From positions 1 to 64,000 of the forward strand of contig FZLR01000003.1 of assembly GCA_900197615.1 (NCBI GenBank): a stretch of 64,000 bases of DNA, given 5' to 3'. How positions within the stretch are numbered: position 1 is the stretch's first letter; the number at the start of each line of letters is the position of its first letter. Below are positions 21,916 through 30,435 of this stretch, in pieces. Made by a program: the position numbers and the translations under genes. The notes under the pieces were generated by a model, which was not told the origin of the DNA, made no database searches, and saw only the letters and a list, made by a program, of their open reading frames with translations. The DNA is from Rhodospirillaceae bacterium Spongia-Bin9 (GTDB lineage: Bacteria > Pseudomonadota > Alphaproteobacteria > Bin65).

Positions 21916-23526
21916 TCAGAAATCGAGCATGATTTTGCGGACGATGGCGTTGAGCACGACGCGGGACCGCCAGGCCCAGCGGGCCCGGCTCAACCGCTTG
22001 TATCGCTGACCCGCCTCGAGGGCGGCAAGGCGCGCGCGGTCATCGTCGATCAATACGGCAAAGACGATCTCGCGCTTCGACCGGGTCACCATGTAGCCGG
22101 CGAGGGAGCGGGCGTGATTGAGCGTGCCGGTCTTGCCGCGCACCTGCATCGCGGCCGCCCGGCCGGTCCGGTTCCCGGATTTCGGGCTCCGTCCCTCTGC
22201 CTGTCGTTTGGAGCCCTGCTCGGAGAGGGATTCCGGGCGTCCGCCCGTGCGCCGCTGCTTCTTCGCGGCTCGGGCCTTTCCGGTACCGACCCAATAGGGC
22301 TGCAGGATATCCCACAGCCGGCGGCCGGCATACTCGCGATCGCGCGCCCAACGGAGGATTGCCGCAATCTGAAGAGGCGAAATCCGCGTCTCACGGCTCA
22401 ACCCCGAATGGTTGGCGATGCTCAGGCCCGTCCAGTCCACCGAAGGCAACTGCCGCCGGTACCATTCAGCCATCGCGGCGCCGGATTGTGCGAGCGTCAG
22501 CGGCTTGCCGGAAAGCCGGCGAGTCGCCGTCTGGCCGACGATTTCGGTGGCGACGTTGTTGCTGTATTTCAGGAAATGGCGCACCGCGTCGATCGAGGGG
22601 TCGGAGCGATGATCGGAAACGGCCGTGGCATCGGGAGGCAGGCCGCCGCGCTGCGGATCGGGCAAGGCAATGCCATGTTTCGCGGCGACCTGCTGAAAGA
22701 CATGGGCAGCGATCGGCCCGGCCCGCTTCACCGGCACCCACATGGCGCCGCTGCGTTTGACCGTCGGCACGACCAGCCAGCGCGGCTTCGGGCCGTCGCC
22801 GTTCCGGACCACGCCGTGGCGCGCCCTCGTCCCGGCCGGCGCAACCCCGCTGGTCACGATGTCGACGGGCACGGCCATCCTGTCGGTCTTCGAATAGATC
22901 CGGACGCGCAGGCCCCGGTCGGACACGGTCCAGCGCAGGCGCAACCGGTTGAAATTTAGCGACAACGCGCCGACACCCGCGTTGTAGGCGACGTCCCCGT
23001 CATGGTTGGCGCTCAGCTTCCGGGCCTCGGGAAACAGACTGTCGTCGTACAGGAACCGTCCGCGCACCTTCCTCACGCCGCCGGCCTTCAGTGTCCGGAT
23101 CATCGGGACGAAATCTTCCGTGTACAGTTCCGGATCGCCGCCGCCGACCAGGATCAGATCGCCGTTCAGAACCCCGTCCTTCACGGCTCCTGTCCTGTAC
23201 AGGCGGGTCGCCGCGCGATGATCCGGCCCCAGGACGTCGAGCGCCATGATCGCCGTCAGCGCCTTGACGGCGGAAGCCGGAGTGAACCCTCCGTCCGCAT
23301 TGCGCGCCGTCAGTAGAGCCCCCGTGGCGGCGTCCACGGCGATATATCCGACGCTGCGTTCGTCGATCAGGAACCGCTTGAACATGGCTTCGAGGCCGAG
23401 GGGTTCCACGCCGTCCGGCGCCGTTCCGCCGTCCGTGGCCGCAGCGCCCCCGGCCGGAAACATCCCGGCCGCCAGCGCCAAGAAGCCGGCCACCGGAATC
23501 GCCGTCAATCCGCCCGACCGCCTCAC
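21916..23526 (-). CDS. dacB: D-alanyl-D-alanine carboxypeptidase/endopeptidase (PBP4, S13)
   Basis: Periplasmic low-molecular-mass penicillin-binding protein of the S13 family, trimming or cleaving peptidoglycan cross-links. Catalytic motifs are SxxK as SAVK (FTPASAVKAL), SxN as SNN in KYSNNVATE, and KTG in VRGKTGTLNHAR. The GTG at 23526 is preferred as start because it directly precedes a signal-like segment (RRSGGLTAIPVAGFLALAAG) and gives 536 aa; an ATG at 23634 would add 36 residues that look non-signal. An Arg/Lys-rich, low-complexity insertion lies between the SxN and KTG motifs. Divergent from the SDR gene at 23843. Confidence 0.88.
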   Translation of the reverse strand: MRRSGGLTAIPVAGFLALAAGMFPAGGAAATDGGTAPDGVEPLGLEAMFKRFLIDERSVGYIAVDAATGALLTARNADGGFTPASAVKALTAIMALDVLGPDHRAATRLYRTGAVKDGVLNGDLILVGGGDPELYTEDFVPMIRTLKAGGVRKVRGRFLYDDSLFPEARKLSANHDGDVAYNAGVGALSLNFNRLRLRWTVSDRGLRVRIYSKTDRMAVPVDIVTSGVAPAGTRARHGVVRNGDGPKPRWLVVPTVKRSGAMWVPVKRAGPIAAHVFQQVAAKHGIALPDPQRGGLPPDATAVSDHRSDPSIDAVRHFLKYSNNVATEIVGQTATRRLSGKPLTLAQSGAAMAEWYRRQLPSVDWTGLSIANHSGLSRETRISPLQIAAILRWARDREYAGRRLWDILQPYWVGTGKARAAKKQRRTGGRPESLSEQGSKRQAEGRSPKSGNRTGRAAAMQVRGKTGTLNHARSLAGYMVTRSKREIVFAVLIDDDRARLAALEAGQRYKRLSRARWAWRSRVVLNAIVRKIMLDF

Positions 23527-23842
23527 GACAGACTCATTCCCTGTTCCCACTGCTTGCGATGAGGATTCCGGAGCCGATCCTGCTCCGGAGAGATCGGATC
23601 GATCGGACGATTTCGTCACTATAACCCCCGGCATTCGGAATTGCACACCGGGCAACTTCGCCCCGTCGCTTCGGGCCGGCAGGTACGCCCCGAAGTACGC
23701 GATCGGGGCGAAACCGGGCAGAGACGCGCTGCCGCGCCGGCGAGAATTTCGGCGCCGGATGCAATCCGGCCCTGCGCCACAGCGGCTTGCCATTCTGCCC
23801 CGACGCTGAAACATTGCCGCCGCATCGCAAGGGAGGCACAGC

Positions 23843-24601
23843 GTGGCACTACTGGACGGCAAGACCGCCATCGTTACCGGAAGCGGACAGGGCATCGGCC
23901 GCGCCTATGCGCTGGCCTTTGCACGAGAAGGCGCTAATGCGGTCGTCGCGGACCTGGACGGCGCCAATGCCGAAGCGGTCGCCGGCGAAATCGCCGCGGC
24001 AGGAGGTTCGGCAATGTCCGTTCAAACCGATGTCGGCGACCCGGCTTCCGTCGAAGCCATGGCGGCAGCGGCGCGCGAAGCCTTCGGCGGAACGGACATT
24101 CTGCTCAACAACGCCGCGATCTTCACCCGGCTCGGCCGCTGCGGCTTCGAGGAAATCCCGCTCGAGGAGTGGGATCGGGTCATGCGGGTGAACGTCACCG
24201 GCGGCATGCTCTGCGCCGCCGCCGTGCTGCCGGACATGCGGGCGAAGAAGTGGGGCCGGATTATCAACATCTCGTCGAGCACCGTGCCGATGGGGCTGCC
24301 ACGCTTCATGCACTATGTGACCTCGAAGAGCGCCGTGATCGGCATGACCCGGGTAATGGCGCGCGAACTCGGGCCGGACGGCATCGCGGCGAACGCCATC
24401 ATGCCCGGCCTGATCGAAACCGAAGTGGAGAATGTCGGCCGGACCGACGCCATCCGCGAGAAAATGATCGAGGTGCAATGCCTGAAAGAACTGGGCACGC
24501 CGGGCGATCTCACCGGCCTTGCGGTCTTCCTCGCATCCGACGCCAGCGGCTACATCACCGGCCAGACCATCGCTGCCGACGGCGGCTCCATTCATCTTTA
24601 G
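23843..24601 (+). CDS. Short-chain dehydrogenase/reductase
   Basis: Classical SDR of 252 aa that oxidises or reduces a hydroxyl/carbonyl group with NAD(P). Cofactor motif TGSGQGIGRAYA near residue 12, NNAAI near 90, catalytic Ser in INISSSTV and the YxxxK pair in YVTSKSAV near 153. An Asp after the second beta strand (VVADLDG) favours NAD. GTG start with a good ribosome-binding site, GGGAGG, at 23831-23836. It is 12 bp upstream of the sulfatase and likely leads an operon running through 29165. Confidence 0.9.
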   Translation: MALLDGKTAIVTGSGQGIGRAYALAFAREGANAVVADLDGANAEAVAGEIAAAGGSAMSVQTDVGDPASVEAMAAAAREAFGGTDILLNNAAIFTRLGRCGFEEIPLEEWDRVMRVNVTGGMLCAAAVLPDMRAKKWGRIINISSSTVPMGLPRFMHYVTSKSAVIGMTRVMARELGPDGIAANAIMPGLIETEVENVGRTDAIREKMIEVQCLKELGTPGDLTGLAVFLASDASGYITGQTIAADGGSIHL

Positions 24602-24613
24602 GGAGCGCGTCGC

Positions 24614-26287
24614 GTGGCGAAGAGACCGAATTTCCTGTTCATCATCACCGACCAGCACCGGGCGGACCATCTGGGCTGTTACGGCAATCCGGTCGTCCGG
24701 ACGCCGAACGTCGATTCACTGGCCGGCCGCGGCCTGACCTTCGACGAGTTCTACGTTTCCTGCCCGATCTGCATGCCGAACCGGGCGACCGTCCTGACCG
24801 GCCGCACGCCGAGCGCAAACGGGGTCCGCCAGAACGGCATTCCCCTGTCGCTGGATGCGGTCACCTTCGTCGATCTGCTGAAGGCCGGCGGCTACAGAAC
24901 CGGGCTGATCGGCAAGGGGCACTTTCAGAACATCTCGAAACTGGACGCCTCGCTCGAAGCGCCGGAGCCGCCGAGCGTAAAATCGGCCATGGCGGTGCCG
25001 CAGCCGGGTATCGCCCCGGACCGGCCGCGCCGCACCCGCGGCGTCGACGCGTCCCCGATACCGCGCGACGACGCCCTATGGAACGCGACGCGCGAATGGC
25101 GCACCGGTCCGGGCTACGACCTGGAGTGGACGGGCCAGTGGCTGCGCAACCCGGACTACAGGGTGCCCACGCCCTATTACGGTTTCGACCATGTCGAAGT
25201 GGCCAACGGCCACGGCGACTGGGTCGGCGGCGACTATGCCGTCTGGCGCGCCCGGCAGGATCCGGACATTGCGAACAAGGTCGGCCCGGCGAACGGCCTC
25301 GACAGGGGCACTATCACCGCCCCGCAGGCCTGGCGCACGGCGGTGCCGGAAGAATTGTGGTCCAGCACCTGGGTTGCCGACCGGACCGTCGACTGGCTGG
25401 AGCGGCAGGCCGGATCGGACGAGCCTTTCTTCCTGTTCTGCAGTTTCCCGGACCCCCACAACCCCTTCTGCCCACCCGGCAGGTATTGGGACATGTACGA
25501 CCCGGCGGATATTCCGCTGCCCGAATCCCACGGCCATGTGAACCGGGATGAGCCCGGCTATCTGCAAACCCTGCGCGCCGACGCGGCCGAAGGCAGGAAG
25601 CGCGACAATTTCATGTGGGGCTTTCTCGCCGGCGAACGGCACACAAAGGAAATCCTGGCGCTCACCTACGGCCTGGTCTCCTGCTTGGACGACCAGGTCG
25701 GCCGGATCCTCGCCCGGCTGAAGGCGCTGGGCCTGGAAGAGGACACGGTGGTCGTCTTCACCTCCGACCACGGCGATTTCATGGGCGACCACGGCCTGAT
25801 GCTGAAGCAGGGCCTGCACTATCAGGGCGTCATCCGGGTGCCGTTCGTCTGGGCCGATCCGGCGGGACCGTCGGACCGCCGCAGCGATGTTCTGGGCGGT
25901 TCGATCGATATCGCCCAGACCATCCTGAACCGCGCCGGCATCGATCCCGCCGCCGGCATGCAGGGTGTCGATATCGTCGGCGCGGCCGGGGCCGGCGCCG
26001 ATCCGCCGCGGGCCGGCCTGACGATCGAAGAGGACTGCCCGGCCGTTCATATCGACATGGATTTCGGCCTGCGCACCTGGACGCTGATCCACGACGGCTG
26101 GCGGCTGACCCGGTTCATGGGCGAGGAAACCGGCGAGCTGTTCGACCGCAACACCGACCCGCAGGAGATGAACAACCTGTGGTCCGATCCGGCGGCCGGG
26201 ACGAAACTTCAGGAAATGAACGACCGTATGCTCAGCGAACGCATGCGGCTGACCGACACGACGGTGCTGACGCCCTTCATGGCGTGA
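24614..26287 (+). CDS. Type I sulfatase / phosphonate monoester hydrolase-like enzyme
   Basis: Alkaline-phosphatase-superfamily hydrolase, 557 aa. The formylglycine core CxPxR is C53-M-P-N-R57, followed by ATVLTGR; metal ligands are visible in IITDQH (D13) and TSDHGDFMGDHG near residue 375. There is no signal peptide, so it should act in the cytoplasm, unlike secreted polysaccharide sulfatases. The family hydrolyses sulfate esters, choline sulfate, or phosphonate/phosphate monoesters; the substrate is not decidable. Its place between two SDR genes and before TRAP permease genes suggests intracellular desulfation of an imported small molecule, then oxidation. GTG start 12 bp after the SDR stop. 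Confidence 0.88.
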   Translation: MAKRPNFLFIITDQHRADHLGCYGNPVVRTPNVDSLAGRGLTFDEFYVSCPICMPNRATVLTGRTPSANGVRQNGIPLSLDAVTFVDLLKAGGYRTGLIGKGHFQNISKLDASLEAPEPPSVKSAMAVPQPGIAPDRPRRTRGVDASPIPRDDALWNATREWRTGPGYDLEWTGQWLRNPDYRVPTPYYGFDHVEVANGHGDWVGGDYAVWRARQDPDIANKVGPANGLDRGTITAPQAWRTAVPEELWSSTWVADRTVDWLERQAGSDEPFFLFCSFPDPHNPFCPPGRYWDMYDPADIPLPESHGHVNRDEPGYLQTLRADAAEGRKRDNFMWGFLAGERHTKEILALTYGLVSCLDDQVGRILARLKALGLEEDTVVVFTSDHGDFMGDHGLMLKQGLHYQGVIRVPFVWADPAGPSDRRSDVLGGSIDIAQTILNRAGIDPAAGMQGVDIVGAAGAGADPPRAGLTIEEDCPAVHIDMDFGLRTWTLIHDGWRLTRFMGEETGELFDRNTDPQEMNNLWSDPAAGTKLQEMNDRMLSERMRLTDTTVLTPFMA

Positions 26288-26322
26288 TCCAGCACACGCA
26301 ACCGATACTGGGGAGGAAACCG

Positions 26323-27072
26323 ATGGGACGAGTTGACGGCAAGGTGGCGATCGTGACCGGCGCGGCGCAGGGAATCGGCGCGGTCTATGCCAAGGCACTG
26401 GCGGCCGAAGGGGCGAATGTCGTGATCGCCGATATTCTCGACGGCAGCGCACTGGCCGGCGAAATCGGCGAGTCCGCGCGCTTCATCGAAACCGACATTT
26501 CGGATATCGGCGCGATCCGGGCGATGACCGACTTCACGGTGCAGGAATTCGGCACCGTCGACATTCTGGTCAACAACGCAGCGATATTCGCCAGCCTGAC
26601 GCCCAAGCCGTTCCTTCAGATCGGCGCCGAGGAGTTCGACCGGATGCTGCAGGTCAATGTGCGGGGCCAGTTCCAGTGCATCCAGACGGTCGCGCCGATC
26701 ATGATGGAGAAGAAGGCCGGCAAGATCGTCAACATCGCCTCCGGCGTCGTCCATGTCGGCCCGCCGATGATGCCGCACTACACGGCGTCCAAGGGCGCGG
26801 TCTGGGTCATGACCAAGTCGCTCGCCCGGGAACTGGCCGAACACAATGTGCAGATCAACAGCCTGTGTCCGGGGTTTGTCCTCAGCGAGCCGATCCTCGC
26901 CAATCCGGACAAATGGGGCCGGTTCATCGAGATGGCGCCGCAGGCGCGGCTGATCAAACGGGACCAGCAGCCCGAGGACCTGATCGGCGCGCTCCTCTTC
27001 CTGTCGTCATCGGACAGCGACTTCATGACCGGCCAGTCGATTACGATCGACGGCGGCACCACCCTGCGTTGA
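26323..27072 (+). CDS. Short-chain dehydrogenase/reductase
   Basis: Second SDR of the cluster, 249 aa from the ATG at 26323, preceded by a GGGAGGAAAC ribosome-binding region at 26311-26320. Cofactor motif TGAAQGIGAVYA, NNAAI near residue 86, Ser in NIASGVVH and YxxxK in YTASKGAVWV near 152. It is similar in design to the SDR at 23843 but clearly diverged, so the pair may catalyse successive or alternative oxidations of the same skeleton. It lies 35 bp after the sulfatase and 189 bp before the TRAP small permease. Confidence 0.9.
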   Translation: MGRVDGKVAIVTGAAQGIGAVYAKALAAEGANVVIADILDGSALAGEIGESARFIETDISDIGAIRAMTDFTVQEFGTVDILVNNAAIFASLTPKPFLQIGAEEFDRMLQVNVRGQFQCIQTVAPIMMEKKAGKIVNIASGVVHVGPPMMPHYTASKGAVWVMTKSLARELAEHNVQINSLCPGFVLSEPILANPDKWGRFIEMAPQARLIKRDQQPEDLIGALLFLSSSDSDFMTGQSITIDGGTTLR

Positions 27073-27261
27073 GGCCGGGCTCGGCGGCCCCGACCGGCGG
27101 CGTAGCTTCGCGACTCGACGGCGCCGATCTAGCCGTGCTTTGTTGCGGTCCCTTGCGCAATCCTCCTCCGGCTTCCCGGGTCGGGGACGGGCAGACCGCC
27201 GGTTGAAGCCTCGCGCAGCCTGAACCGACACGAACCTGAAGGACGCTCGCTCGAGCCCCGT

Positions 27262-27804
27262 ATGAACGACGACGCCACCCCGCCACGCGACACCGTCGCG
27301 CTGCCGAAAGCGCTGACCATCCCGCTCCTGACTGTCGTCAGCCTGTCCGTCTTCGGCATGATGGCGCTGGTCTTCGCCAATGTGTTCAGCCGCTATCTGC
27401 TGAACCAGCCGATCGCGGGCGCCGAGGAAGTCATCAAGTTCCTGATGGGGCTGACCATCTTCGGCGGCCTGCCCATCGTGACCTGGAACAAGAACCACAT
27501 CACCGTATCGCTGTTCGAGGAGTTTTTCCGCGGTCGGTCCAAGCAGATCCAGGTGTTCTTCGTCACCCTGTGCTCGATGGCGGCGCTCGCCCTGATCTGC
27601 TACCTGATGTACCAGCAGGGTCTTCTGCTGGCCGAGGCCAAGCAGATCACCAACTATCTCGGCTGGCCGTTTGCGCCCATTGCCTACGTCATGTGCGGCT
27701 TCGCCGGGGCGACTCTCGTCATTCAGCTGTTGCTCGCCTGGTTCCTGGCGCACGGCATCGCCACCCGGCCGGCCGGCGTGTCGATGATGTCCCCGGTCGA
27801 CTGA
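27262..27804 (+). CDS. TRAP transporter small permease DctQ-like
   Basis: Small integral membrane subunit of a tripartite ATP-independent periplasmic transporter, 180 aa with four predicted spans. The NVFSRYLLNQPIAGAEEVIKFLMG segment near residue 38 is the DctQ signature region, and the WNKNHITVSLFEEFF loop is also typical. It pairs with the large permease 14 bp downstream. No DctP binding-protein gene is found next to it. Confidence 0.9.
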   Translation: MNDDATPPRDTVALPKALTIPLLTVVSLSVFGMMALVFANVFSRYLLNQPIAGAEEVIKFLMGLTIFGGLPIVTWNKNHITVSLFEEFFRGRSKQIQVFFVTLCSMAALALICYLMYQQGLLLAEAKQITNYLGWPFAPIAYVMCGFAGATLVIQLLLAWFLAHGIATRPAGVSMMSPVD

Positions 27805-27818
27805 GCCGGGCCGGCACG

Positions 27819-29165
27819 ATGGACGCAACCCTCGTCGGCTTCCTGGCGCTGTTCGCCATCTGCTTTTCCGGAGTCCCGCTCGGCTACACGCTGATCATCG
27901 TCGGCACGGTCGGTTTCGCCTACGTCCGCGGCGAGGCCGACGATGTCGGCTTTTTCGAGGCCATCGCCGAAGGCGCCGAACCGGCCATGACCATGGCCGG
28001 GCAGCAGATCATCGACATGGGCCTGAACGACGGGCTCGCGGTGCTGCCGCTGTTCGTCCTGATGGGCGTTTTCATCCACCGCGCCGGCCTTTCGGACGGC
28101 CTCTATGCCGCCGGCAACATGGTGTTCGGCCGGGCGCCGGGCGGCCTTGCAATGGCGACCGTGGGCGCCTGCGCCGGATTTGCCGCCGTGTCGGGATCGT
28201 CGCTCGCCACCGCTGCGACCATGGCCAAGGTCGCCATGCCGTCGATGAAGCGCTACGGCTATGCCGACAGCTTGGCGGCCGGCTCGATCGCCGCCGGCGG
28301 CACGCTCGGCATCCTGATACCGCCCAGCGTGCCGATGGTGATCTACGGCATTCTGACCGAAAGCGATATCGGCAAGCTGTTTATCGCCGGCGTTATTCCC
28401 GGCATCCTGCTGACCGTCCTGTATATCGTCGCCATCGTTGCCGTTATCCGGGTGAAACCGTCATTGGCGCCGCCTTCGGAAGTCGAGCGGCCGGACAACG
28501 TGACCGAACTGTTCATCAGCGTCGGCGGGGTCATCGTCCTGTTCGCGATCATTCTGGGCGGCATCTATCTCGGCGTATTTACGCCGTCGGAAGCCGCCGG
28601 CATCGGCGCTGCAGCCAGCCTGGTGTTCCTGCTCATCGCCCTGTTCAACCGCAGGGATTTCAGCTGGCGCGCAATCGTCGAGCCGCTCATCGAAGCCGGG
28701 ATTACGACGTCGATGATTTTCGTCGTGGCGTTCGGCGCGCTGATCTTCGCCAACTTCACCAACCTGGCCGGCATGGTCGACGGTATCGTCAGCTTGATCG
28801 AGTATTTCGAGCTGTCGCCGGTCGGCGTTGTGCTGGCGATGTGCGCGATCTATCTGCTGCTGGGCTGCGTGTTCGACAGCCTCGCGATGCTGCTCCTGAC
28901 GATCCCGATCTTCGTGGCGGTGATCGAGCCGATGGGCGTGGACCTGATCTGGTTCGGCATCGTCGCCATTATCATCGTCGAGATCGGGCTGATCACGCCG
29001 CCGATCGGCATGAACGTCTTCGTGGTGAAAACGGTGCTCGCCGATGTCCGGATCTGGGCGATATTCGCCGGCGTCTGGCCGTTCGTCGTGGCCAGCCTGA
29101 TCGGGCTGGCGCTCATCATCGCCATGCCGGAAATAGCCCTGCTGCTACCGGGCCTGATGGGTTGA
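27819..29165 (+). CDS. TRAP transporter large permease DctM-like
   Basis: Large permease of a TRAP transporter, 448 aa, about twelve hydrophobic spans. Typical segments are LPLFVLMGVFIHRAGLSDGLY, the ACAGFAAVSGSSLATAATMAKVA stretch near residue 125, GGTLGILIPPSVPMVIYGILTE near 165, and EIGLITPPIGMNVFVVK near 390. It imports an organic acid or similar solute driven by a Na+ gradient. The ATG at 27819 is 14 bp after dctQ. With the sulfatase and two SDRs upstream on the same strand it probably supplies their substrate. Confidence 0.92.
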   Translation: MDATLVGFLALFAICFSGVPLGYTLIIVGTVGFAYVRGEADDVGFFEAIAEGAEPAMTMAGQQIIDMGLNDGLAVLPLFVLMGVFIHRAGLSDGLYAAGNMVFGRAPGGLAMATVGACAGFAAVSGSSLATAATMAKVAMPSMKRYGYADSLAAGSIAAGGTLGILIPPSVPMVIYGILTESDIGKLFIAGVIPGILLTVLYIVAIVAVIRVKPSLAPPSEVERPDNVTELFISVGGVIVLFAIILGGIYLGVFTPSEAAGIGAAASLVFLLIALFNRRDFSWRAIVEPLIEAGITTSMIFVVAFGALIFANFTNLAGMVDGIVSLIEYFELSPVGVVLAMCAIYLLLGCVFDSLAMLLLTIPIFVAVIEPMGVDLIWFGIVAIIIVEIGLITPPIGMNVFVVKTVLADVRIWAIFAGVWPFVVASLIGLALIIAMPEIALLLPGLMG

Positions 29166-29228
29166 GGGCCGTTCCCCGGAATAGGCGCCGCCGGGAGACC
29201 GGGCCGGGCTGACGCCAGTCCGGGCCCG

Positions 29229-29261
29229 AAAAAAAGTCCCGGAAAACGATGTTTCCGGGAC
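29229..29261 (-). terminator. Rho-independent terminator, minus strand
   Basis: Arms GTCCCGGAAA (29236-29245) and TTTCCGGGAC (29252-29261) form a perfect 10-bp stem with a 6-nt loop. Seven As at 29229-29235 become a run of seven Us only on the minus strand, so it terminates transcripts coming from the LysR side, not the TRAP operon. Confidence 0.85.
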
Positions 29262-29382
29262 CCAGGAACAGGGAGGCTTCACGTCTGGGAGGACATCGGG
29301 CGTTCGGCGAATGCACCGGCCGGAACCGCAGCTCTCGTCTTAAGCTCCGGCATCGACGGGACAGCGTCGAGCCATAACGTCC
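29229..29382 (-). ncRNA. Candidate small RNA, or LysR 3'-UTR RNA, with its own terminator
   Basis: On the minus strand a stretch of about 150 nt starts near 29382, just after a TATATT -10-like box (29390-29385), and ends at a strong hairpin plus seven Us. Within it GGACGU (29382-29377) can pair with AUGUCC (29296-29291), and an apical stem forms between GCCGGA (29351-29346) and UCCGGC (29324-29319). No open frame with coding character is present. It may be an independent RNA or the processed 3' end of the LysR message, whose stop is at 29501. It lacks the conserved motifs of SRP RNA, RNase P RNA and tmRNA, and I could not match it to 6S RNA. Confidence 0.35.
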
Positions 29383-29460
29383 ACAATATACATTATGGCG
29401 TCGAAACCGGCGGCGCAGTAGGGGCGATGAAACAGCATCGCCATGCAAATTTCGCATGGC
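29371..29460. promoter_or_regulatory. Two inverted repeats between TRAP operon and LysR gene
   Basis: GCCATAA (29371-29377) and TTATGGC (29393-29399) form a 7-bp dyad with a 15-nt spacer that straddles the TATATT box of the candidate RNA. GCCATGC (29440-29446) and GCATGGC (29454-29460) form another with a 7-nt spacer. They share the GCCAT half-site. Either could be a protein-binding site, perhaps for the adjacent LysR regulator, but both lie downstream of that gene rather than at its promoter. Confidence 0.3.
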
Positions 29461-29500
29461 TGGCGTATGCTCTGTAAAACCGGTTGAATTGCACGCCCGA

Positions 29501-30397
29501 TCAGAAACGGGTTTCGCCGATCTTGTGGATCAGGAAGTCGCGGAACACAGCCACGCGCGCCGATTTGCGCAGGGTTTCCGGATAGACGAAATAGGCCGTC
29601 ATCGCCGGCCCGTCGGTCTCCGAGAGAACGCGCACCATGTTGGCGTTGCCATCCACCAGATAGTCGGGCAGCAAGGCTAGGCCGACACTGCTGCGCACGG
29701 CCCGGAAGATGCCGTACACACTGTTGACGCGCAGAACCGGGGTGCGCGGCCGGGAATCGTTTGCGCCCGCGGTCAGGATCCAGTCGGCGTTCACGAACAC
29801 CGGCGGCGGCGGATGGTCCGTAAAGGTAACCAACCGGTGGCCGTCGAGATCGCCCGGCGTTTTCGGCATACCGTGTTGGCGCACATAGTCCGTCGAACCG
29901 TAGACATGGTTGTGGATCGTCATCAGCGACCGGCGGATCAGATCCGGCTGGGTCGGTTCGATCAGACGGATTGCAACATCCGCTTCGCGCATGCCCAGGT
30001 CGAGTTGGTCGTCGGTGAAAATCAGGCTGACGTCGATATCCGGAAATTTCTTCAGGAACTCACCGATTCGCGGCGTCAGCCAACTGGAGCCCAGACCGGT
30101 CGGCGCGCTGACCACCAGCGGTCCTTCCGGTTTCTGCTTGCTCTCGGCGATCAGCGCCTCGGTTTCGTTCAGCCGGCCCGCCATATCCCGGACATTGCGA
30201 TAGAGCAATTCGCCCTGTTCCGTCAGGATCAAGCCGCGCGCGTGCCGGTTGAACAGGGCCGCATTCAGCGACTCCTCGAGCGCGCCGATCTGTCGGCTGA
30301 CTGCGGATTGGCTCAAGTGCAGGTTGTCGCCGGCATGGGTGAAGCTGCCCGCATCGGCGACCGCCAGAAAGACCCGAAGTTTGTCCCAATCCATCAT
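29501..30397 (-). CDS. LysR-family transcriptional regulator
   Basis: DNA-binding regulator of 298 aa. The N-terminal winged helix-turn-helix is evident (FLAVADAGSFTHAGDNLHLSQSAVSRQI, about residues 10-37), followed by the linker helix and a periplasmic-binding-protein-like effector domain with LGMREADVAIRL near 135. ATG codons at 30397 and 30394 are both possible. It is the last gene of the ELM1-trxB-LysR run, 38 bp after trxB. Downstream lie two dyads and a strong terminator. The inducer and target are unknown; a diffuse position next to the TRAP operon does not prove control of it. Confidence 0.9.
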   Translation of the reverse strand: MMDWDKLRVFLAVADAGSFTHAGDNLHLSQSAVSRQIGALEESLNAALFNRHARGLILTEQGELLYRNVRDMAGRLNETEALIAESKQKPEGPLVVSAPTGLGSSWLTPRIGEFLKKFPDIDVSLIFTDDQLDLGMREADVAIRLIEPTQPDLIRRSLMTIHNHVYGSTDYVRQHGMPKTPGDLDGHRLVTFTDHPPPPVFVNADWILTAGANDSRPRTPVLRVNSVYGIFRAVRSSVGLALLPDYLVDGNANMVRVLSETDGPAMTAYFVYPETLRKSARVAVFRDFLIHKIGETRF

Positions 30398-30435
30398 CGA
30401 TTTCCGCCCCCGGCCACCCGATGCCGCCTCCGCCC

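Noticed and set aside
19732-22959. Plus-strand open frame of 1075 codons
   Set aside because: It is antisense to the molybdenum subunit and dacB genes, both supported by clear motifs; its translation is Arg/Gly/His-rich with no recognisable domain, as expected for a shadow in high-GC DNA.
29229-29382. 6S, SRP or tmRNA identity for the candidate RNA
   Set aside because: The SRP GGAAGCAGC-type motif and a tmRNA tag frame are absent, and the 6S central bubble could not be drawn convincingly, so it was left unnamed.
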